Assembly: GCA_937892735.1 (NCBI GenBank)
Contig: CALBGL010000143.1
Span: forward strand, 1 to 10,455
Length of the DNA: 10,455 nucleotides
Reading direction: 5' to 3'
Source: an uncultured Clostridia bacterium
GTDB taxonomy: Bacteria > Bacillota > Clostridia > Lachnospirales > Bianqueaceae
Positions 6,876-10,455 of this stretch are shown here, in pieces (position 1 is the first letter of the stretch; each line of letters begins with the position of its first letter). The notes below the pieces were generated by a model, which did not search any database, had not been told where the DNA came from, and saw only the letters and a program-made list of their open reading frames with translations. The position numbers and the translations under genes were made by a program.

Positions 6876-7862
6876 TTATGCCAGACGAATATGCCAGAAA
6901 GCAATCGTCTCTCGCTTCCAGGTATATGTAATATACAGATCCTTTCCCCTGCTGATGATGGCAGGATACGAAAAATTCGCCCAACGTTCCTTCTGATCGC
7001 AGGGCACATGATCCAAATAGTATTCTCTCCCCCATGTCTTCCCATTATCCTCCGATATGGAAAATACGATAGGAGACCGTTTCCCCCAGTTTCCGCGGAT
7101 TGGATTATACACTAATACCAGCCGGCCATCCTCTAACCGTGTCAGGTCAATCCCGCTGTTATTATTCGGTAATTCGGTGGGTTCCGCCTGCGACCAACTC
7201 CGCCCCCCATCCTGAGAGGCGCTATGGAAAATCGCGCCCTCTGTGCTTCGCATAAACATATGTACCGTTCCTGCCGCGTCCTGCCAGAGTGTCGGCTGTA
7301 TAATCCCCTTATATTGCAGTTTTTCCCGCGCAATCGGTACATCCGGACTTCTCTTCCAAGTATATCCGTTATCCTCGGAACGATCCGTGAAACAGTTCCA
7401 TACTTCTTCTGTTTCCGTTGACGCCGGCGCAAGAATCGCGCCGTCCCGCAGCCGAATACACTTGTTCTTGACAGGACCACGCCCGCCAAAGTCGCCAGGC
7501 ACCAGCTCCTTCCCGATAGACCAAGTGACTCCTCCATCCATGGATTCCACATAGTACGTCTGCCACATCGGTATTGTCTTCCCCACCTTGTAATACAGTA
7601 CCAGACGATCTCCCGCGTCAAAAAGCACAGGATTCCAGCACGGCACGCCCTCCACATCTGCGGCTTTACGCTGCGGCTCCCACCTTCCGTCCCGGTAACG
7701 GGAAGACCAGATTGCCACATCATCATGCTTCTCCTTCGTGCCGCCAAACCACGCCGCCACCAATGTGCCATCTGCCAGACATTCGATGGTGGACGCATGA
7801 CTTTCCAAATAGAGTTCTTCCGGTTTAAAAATATGCTTATGATCTACGACCCAATATTCCAT
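6876..7862 (-). CDS. Sialidase-like BNR/Asp-box beta-propeller protein (PF13088-type)
   Basis: The 328-residue protein carries four Asp boxes (SxDxGxTW): 107-114, 162-169, 216-223 and 270-277, spaced about 55 residues apart as in a six-bladed sialidase propeller. Near the N-terminus is a conserved block with HAST (22-25) and WFGGTKEKHDDVAIW (38-52), typical of the BNR_2 sialidase-like family. The FRIP motif that carries the first substrate arginine of true GH33 sialidases is not seen, so neuraminidase activity is doubtful; it may act on another glycan. It has no signal peptide, so it is probably cytoplasmic. ATG 7862 was chosen because AGGGGG lies 7 bases upstream; the longer frame to 7916 adds an atypical basic extension. 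Its start overlaps the end of the upstream gene by 26 bases. Confidence 0.82.
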   Translation of the reverse strand: MEYWVVDHKHIFKPEELYLESHASTIECLADGTLVAAWFGGTKEKHDDVAIWSSRYRDGRWEPQRKAADVEGVPCWNPVLFDAGDRLVLYYKVGKTIPMWQTYYVESMDGGVTWSIGKELVPGDFGGRGPVKNKCIRLRDGAILAPASTETEEVWNCFTDRSEDNGYTWKRSPDVPIAREKLQYKGIIQPTLWQDAAGTVHMFMRSTEGAIFHSASQDGGRSWSQAEPTELPNNNSGIDLTRLEDGRLVLVYNPIRGNWGKRSPIVFSISEDNGKTWGREYYLDHVPCDQKERWANFSYPAIISRGKDLYITYTWKRETIAFWHIRLA

Positions 7863-8262
7863 CCTGATACCCCCTGTTTTTTCTCTTATTGTACCAATAC
7901 TTACAAATTTGCGCAAGCTTTTTTTTCGGATGGAAACTACGGCGTTGCGCCCTATGGATGTTTCGTACGCTTTCTCCTGTCAGCTGTCTTAGCCGCCATA
8001 TATCTCTTCCCGCAATTCGGCAATGCGACAAATGCAGTTTGATTTCCTCCGTGCCTGCCTTTGTTCCGCACCATAACGGAACCGAAGGATGCTTCGGACT
8101 GCCAGGAGGCGGGCAAACAATCTCATATCCAAGCTCCGTCCAGAACGCGCATAAAAATCGTAGTTCCTCTGGTTCTAGTTCCTCTCTCAACAGCCCCAAA
8201 ATCTTTTCCATCATGCATCCCTCCTTCCGTAAGTATCCCGAAAAATGCCAGTTTCTATGCAT
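7837..8262 (-). CDS. Hypothetical protein, unknown family
   Basis: I do not recognise this 141-residue protein. It begins with a short basic segment, then an acidic helix (EKILGLLREELEPEELRF), a middle part with CPPPG and WCGTK, and a highly basic C-terminus with RRSFHPKKK and YWYNKRKNRG. There is no signal peptide or membrane helix. ATG 8262 has GAGGAG 7 bases upstream and fits the promoter at 8289-8317. A second ATG at 8214 in the same frame has its own AGGAGG and would give 125 residues; either may be the true start. The 3' end overlaps the sialidase-like gene by 26 bases, so it is the probable first gene of that operon. Two good ribosome binding sites support coding. Confidence 0.6.
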   Translation of the reverse strand: MHRNWHFSGYLRKEGCMMEKILGLLREELEPEELRFLCAFWTELGYEIVCPPPGSPKHPSVPLWCGTKAGTEEIKLHLSHCRIAGRDIWRLRQLTGESVRNIHRAQRRSFHPKKKLAQICKYWYNKRKNRGYQDGILGRRS

Positions 8263-8275
8263 TTTTCTTCTCCTC

Positions 8276-8304
8276 TTTACTTTCCAAAATCTTAGGTGTA
8301 TACT
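8276..8304 (+). promoter_or_regulatory. Probable promoter of the GNAT gene
   Basis: -35 TTTACT (8276-8281), 17-base spacer, -10 TATACT (8299-8304), about 38 bases before the start codon. It is back to back with the minus-strand promoter over the same bases. Confidence 0.55.
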
Positions 8305-8317
8305 ATAAAAAGTTGAA
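8289..8317 (-). promoter_or_regulatory. Probable promoter of the hypothetical/sialidase-like/phosphoesterase/PPC operon
   Basis: On the minus strand: -35 TTCAAC (8312-8317), 17-base spacer, -10 TAAGAT (8289-8294), giving a leader of about 20 bases before ATG 8262. It overlaps the divergent promoter of the GNAT gene, so the two may compete. Confidence 0.45.
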
Positions 8318-8341
8318 CAACAGGAGGAGGCATATCATACC

Positions 8342-8812
8342 ATGAATATTCGTAGAGCACGGGAGCAAGATATGGCCGACATCGATCGGCTTCTAGTACA
8401 GGTCAACATGGTTCACCACAAGGGACGGCCCGATCTCTTCAAAGCAGGACATAAGAAATATACCGATGATCAGCTCAGAACTCTCATTCACGACGATACG
8501 CGGCCCATCTTCGTCGCCGTGAACGAATCCAACCATGTGTTAGGCTATTGCTTCTGCATTTTCCAGCAGCATCTTCATGACAATATTCTGACGGATATCA
8601 AGACCCTCTACATTGATGACCTTTGCGTGGACGAAGAGATCAGGGGCCAACATGTCGGAAGCGCTCTGTATGAGGCTGTACTGCAATTTGCCAGAGAAAG
8701 CGGCTGCTATAATATAACCCTGAACGTATGGTCTCTCAATGAGCCCGCCATGAAATTCTATGAACACTGCGGCCTCAAACCCCAGAAAATAGGGATGGAA
8801 ACGATTTTATAA
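8342..8812 (+). CDS. GNAT family N-acetyltransferase
   Basis: The 156-residue protein is a single GNAT domain that would transfer an acetyl group from acetyl-CoA to an amine; the substrate is unknown. It opens with NIRRAREQDMADI, typical of the first GNAT strand and helix. Motif A is LCVDEEIRGQHVGSALYEAV (94-113), with the acetyl-CoA pyrophosphate loop R101-G-Q-H-V-G-S. Motif B is NEPAMKFYEHCGLKP (133-147). The ATG is preceded by AGGAGGAGG with an 11-base gap, slightly long. It is transcribed alone, divergently from the minus-strand operon. The next gene, yeiH, has its own promoter. No clear terminator hairpin follows, only a T-rich stretch near 8861. Confidence 0.88.
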   Translation: MNIRRAREQDMADIDRLLVQVNMVHHKGRPDLFKAGHKKYTDDQLRTLIHDDTRPIFVAVNESNHVLGYCFCIFQQHLHDNILTDIKTLYIDDLCVDEEIRGQHVGSALYEAVLQFARESGCYNITLNVWSLNEPAMKFYEHCGLKPQKIGMETIL

Positions 8813-8881
8813 AAGACGCCTGTCCAGCAGAATATAGCATTGTTGCACCAAGGTCTCCGTTTTTTCTATGGATCCTGTATA

Positions 8882-8910
8882 TGGTCATTCTCCATATTTT
8901 ATGATATACT
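8882..8910 (+). promoter_or_regulatory. Probable sigma-A promoter of yeiH
   Basis: -35 TGGTCA (8882-8887), 17-base spacer, -10 TATACT (8905-8910). The predicted transcript starts near 8917, leaving a leader of about 78 bases. This argues against the in-frame TTG at 8917 as the start codon. Confidence 0.55.
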
Positions 8911-8994
8911 GGCGGCTTGATAGTCCGTTTGCCGATGGGCTATACGCCATATACATCCTATGGAATTACCAAAGAAAGCGAGGCGCAGCCACTT

Positions 8995-10017
8995 ATGAAC
9001 GCATACAAGCAAAAGATCCCCGGCATTCTACTATGCTTTGCCATCGCCATCCCTGCCTGGTTCCTGGGCAAATGGCTTCCTGTCGTAGGAGGTCCGGTCT
9101 TTGCGATCCTTCTGGGAATGATCCTGACTCTAATCGTTCCTAAGAAAAAATGGTGCAAAGAGGGGGTTACTTTTACCTCCAAGAAAATTCTCCAATACGC
9201 AGTCATACTGCTGGGGTTCGGTATGAATCTGCTCCAAATCCTGGAGCAGGGAATGCAATCTCTCCCCATCATTCTTTCCACGATTTCCATCTCTCTTGTG
9301 ATGGCCTGGATTCTGTATAAAACCCTACACTTGCAGAAAAACAGCGCTATTCTGATTGGCGTAGGTTCTTCGATATGCGGCGGTTCCGCCATCGCGGCTA
9401 CCGCTCCCGTCATCGACGCCAATGACGAAGAAGTCGCGCAATCCATCTCCGTTATATTCTTATTTAATATTGCCGCCGCGCTGTTATTTCCTACACTGGG
9501 CGGAATTTTAGGACTTTCTAATGAAGGATTCGGTATCTTTGCCGGCACCGCCGTAAACGATACCTCTTCCGTTACGGCGGCGGCCACGGCCTGGGATGGC
9601 ATCCACGGGTCGAATACCCTGGATACTGCCACGATTGTCAAGCTGACCCGGACGCTTGCCATCATCCCTATCACACTGGTTCTGGCGCTGCTTCGAACTC
9701 GCGGGCTCCATAAAGACGGCGCCAATGAAAACCCTGGCACAAAAGTCAGCTTAAAAAAAATTTTTCCTTTCTTCGTGCTCTTTTTTGTGCTTGCCTCCGT
9801 AATCACTACGGTGTTTCAGTTGCCGGCCGCTGTTACCGATCCGCTCAAGGAACTGAGTAAGTTTTTGATCATTATGGCCATGGCCGCCATCGGGTGGAAC
9901 ACAAACATTGTACATCTGATCAAGAGCGGCGGCAAACCCATACTCACAGGACTTGGCTGCTGGATTTCCATCGCCTGCGTCAGTCTTCTGATGCAAGCTG
10001 TCCTAGGCATCTGGTAA
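8995..10017 (+). CDS. yeiH: YeiH/UPF0324 family membrane protein (putative sulfate exporter family)
   Basis: This 340-residue integral membrane protein has about ten hydrophobic segments. It carries hallmarks of the UPF0324/YeiH family (PF03601): GGPVFAILLGM near residue 31, LLGFGMNL near 72, GVGSSICGGSAIAATAPV near 120 and FAGTAVNDTSSVTAA near 180. The family is labelled a putative anion or sulfate exporter, but no transport role is proven to my knowledge. The frame is open back to a TTG at 8917, but the predicted promoter ends there. ATG 8995 gives the usual N-terminus MNAYKQKIPG. Its ribosome binding site is weak (GAGG about 11 bases upstream). A 12-codon reading frame from ATG 8960 ends at TGA 8996-8998, overlapping this ATG. 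The LysR regulator that often sits beside yeiH is not in the window. Confidence 0.85.
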   Translation: MNAYKQKIPGILLCFAIAIPAWFLGKWLPVVGGPVFAILLGMILTLIVPKKKWCKEGVTFTSKKILQYAVILLGFGMNLLQILEQGMQSLPIILSTISISLVMAWILYKTLHLQKNSAILIGVGSSICGGSAIAATAPVIDANDEEVAQSISVIFLFNIAAALLFPTLGGILGLSNEGFGIFAGTAVNDTSSVTAAATAWDGIHGSNTLDTATIVKLTRTLAIIPITLVLALLRTRGLHKDGANENPGTKVSLKKIFPFFVLFFVLASVITTVFQLPAAVTDPLKELSKFLIIMAMAAIGWNTNIVHLIKSGGKPILTGLGCWISIACVSLLMQAVLGIW

Positions 10018-10119
10018 ATATATGCAAAAACAGGGAGTGCTGCCAATTAGCTGAACGCCGATAAGGAAGTATCATACAGAAACTAACTTAACGGCTGACA
10101 AACAGGGTTGCAACAAAGC

Positions 10120-10155
10120 GGCGTGTACTGTAAGAAACGGTACACGCTGTTTTTA
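10120..10155 (+). terminator. Strong hairpin terminator downstream of yeiH
   Basis: GCGTGTAC (10121-10128) pairs perfectly with GTACACGC (10140-10147) around an 11-base loop, followed by TGTTTTTA. It is 100 bases past the yeiH stop and next to mobile-element-like sequence, so it may have belonged to that element rather than to yeiH. Confidence 0.7.
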
Positions 10156-10161
10156 TATCCC

Positions 10162-10274
10162 GTTACGCAGTAGAACGCCATTTTTGAGGGAAAAGGTATA
10201 AAACCCTTACCCTTGATATTTTCGTGTCTACAAGCCACATAAATCAAGGCTTTTTTACCCCCCTACTGCGTAAC
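10162..10274. mobile_element. 113-base segment with 12-base perfect terminal inverted repeats, MITE-like
   Basis: GTTACGCAGTAG (10162-10173) is repeated in exact inverted form as CTACTGCGTAAC (10263-10274). Inside, CCTTGAT (10211-10217) pairs with ATCAAGG (10243-10249), followed by a run of six T (10251-10256), a terminator-like arrangement. I see no matching target-site duplication, and it codes for no protein with known features. It could be a miniature transposable element, a structured RNA, or a regulatory arm of the mobile element that left the fragment at 10318-10455. Confidence 0.45.
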
Positions 10275-10317
10275 ATTCCTATGGCAATTCATGTAGTTGT
10301 TCACATGAAATAAAATC

Positions 10318-10455
10318 ATGGTGTTGTTTCGGCTTCCAGTATTGGATTACCCTACGTTGGATTATCCAACATTGGAAAAACCTACGTTGGAAAATCCAAT
10401 GCAATTAAATAAAGATATATAAAGTAAAGATTAAAGAATTACGGATTTAATCAAT
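10318..10455 (+). pseudogene. Fragment resembling the linker of a DUF6017-type replication initiator, decayed
   Basis: From 10318 one frame reads 34 codons with a pentapeptide repeat (LDYPT, LDYPT, LEKPT, LENPM), then QLNKDI and a TAA at 10420. The same frame continues past this stop and a second one (10432-10434) with SKD and RITDLIN to the window edge. This proline-rich repeat followed by an LNxD-type segment resembles the linker of helix-turn-helix replication initiators with a C-terminal DUF6017 domain found on Firmicutes plasmids and conjugative elements. There is a stop (TGA 10306) just upstream and no N-terminal domain, so it is a broken remnant. The identification rests on pattern memory and is moderate. 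Confidence 0.4.
10342..10401 (+). repeat. Four tandem 15-base repeats encoding a Leu-Asp/Glu-x-Pro-Thr pentapeptide
   Basis: Four consecutive 15-base units (10342, 10357, 10372, 10387), each starting TTGGA and encoding L-[DE]-x-P-[TM]. Units 1 and 3 share CCTACG at the end, suggesting duplication of a 30-base pair of units. The in-frame codon periodicity supports a coding origin. Confidence 0.8.

Noticed and set aside
7142..7798. 218-codon minus-strand frame inside the sialidase-like gene
   Set aside because: Out-of-frame shadow of the Asp-box protein, rich in Arg and Trp, no ribosome binding site.
8813..8880. T6 run after the GNAT gene as an intrinsic terminator
   Set aside because: No convincing stem of adequate length precedes the T-run.
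8958..9806. Long open frame of 282 codons on the minus strand
   Set aside because: It is antisense to yeiH, whose membrane-protein motifs are clear; the translation is low-complexity with no recognisable domain.
10083..10181. 32-codon minus-strand frame across the inverted repeat and the terminator
   Set aside because: No ribosome binding site seen, and it is built from the hairpin and repeat sequence; kept only as a note in the element finding.
10342..10401. Regular short repeats that might be a CRISPR array
   Set aside because: Units are 15 bases with no spacers and keep a codon frame, so they are coding tandem repeats.

Overview
The window reads as a chromosomal segment of a Clostridia-type Bacillota, most likely a gut Lachnospiraceae-like bacterium. 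The evidence is moderate GC, strong AGGAGG-type ribosome binding sites, sigma-A promoters with 17-base spacers, clostridial forms of SecG, Hpt, DegV, DUF951 and ArgH, and a fragment resembling the replication initiators of Firmicutes mobile elements at the right edge. The species cannot be named from the sequence.

Layout. From 1 to 8262 every gene lies on the minus strand, so transcription runs right to left. Reading in that direction: (i) an operon of a small uncharacterised protein, a four-Asp-box sialidase-like beta-propeller protein, a calcineurin-like metallophosphoesterase and a PPC/DUF296 protein (8262-5543), closed by a strong intrinsic terminator at 5474-5521; (ii) argH, a lipoprotein and a DUF951 zinc-ribbon-like protein (5398-3008), behind a promoter at 5433-5461; (iii) degV, a YfcE-type phosphodiesterase and hpt (2877-865), behind a promoter at 2969-2997; (iv) secG with its own promoter (827-855), then a terminator-like hairpin and the 5' part of an RNase R gene that runs off the left edge. 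On the plus strand are a GNAT acetyltransferase (8342-8812), divergent from operon (i), and a YeiH/UPF0324 membrane protein (8995-10017). The last 438 bases (10018-10455) hold no intact gene. They contain a strong hairpin terminator, a 113-base segment bounded by 12-base perfect inverted repeats, and a fragment whose 15-base tandem repeats and in-frame stops suggest a decayed replication-initiator gene, so this looks like mobile-element debris.

Function. Most of the segment is housekeeping: protein export, RNA decay, purine salvage, arginine synthesis and fatty-acid binding. The most unusual item is the lipoprotein in the argH operon. It keeps the scaffold of a VanY-type D,D-carboxypeptidase (M15B) but has lost every zinc-binding and catalytic residue I can align, so it looks like a secreted pseudoenzyme. 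Other points of interest are an RNase R without the usual N-terminal winged helix, the 11-base tandem repeat in front of it, the inverted-repeat element at the right edge, and the uncharacterised four-gene operon. I found no CRISPR array, tRNA, rRNA or intact transposase, and no convincing new multi-gene defence or biosynthetic system.
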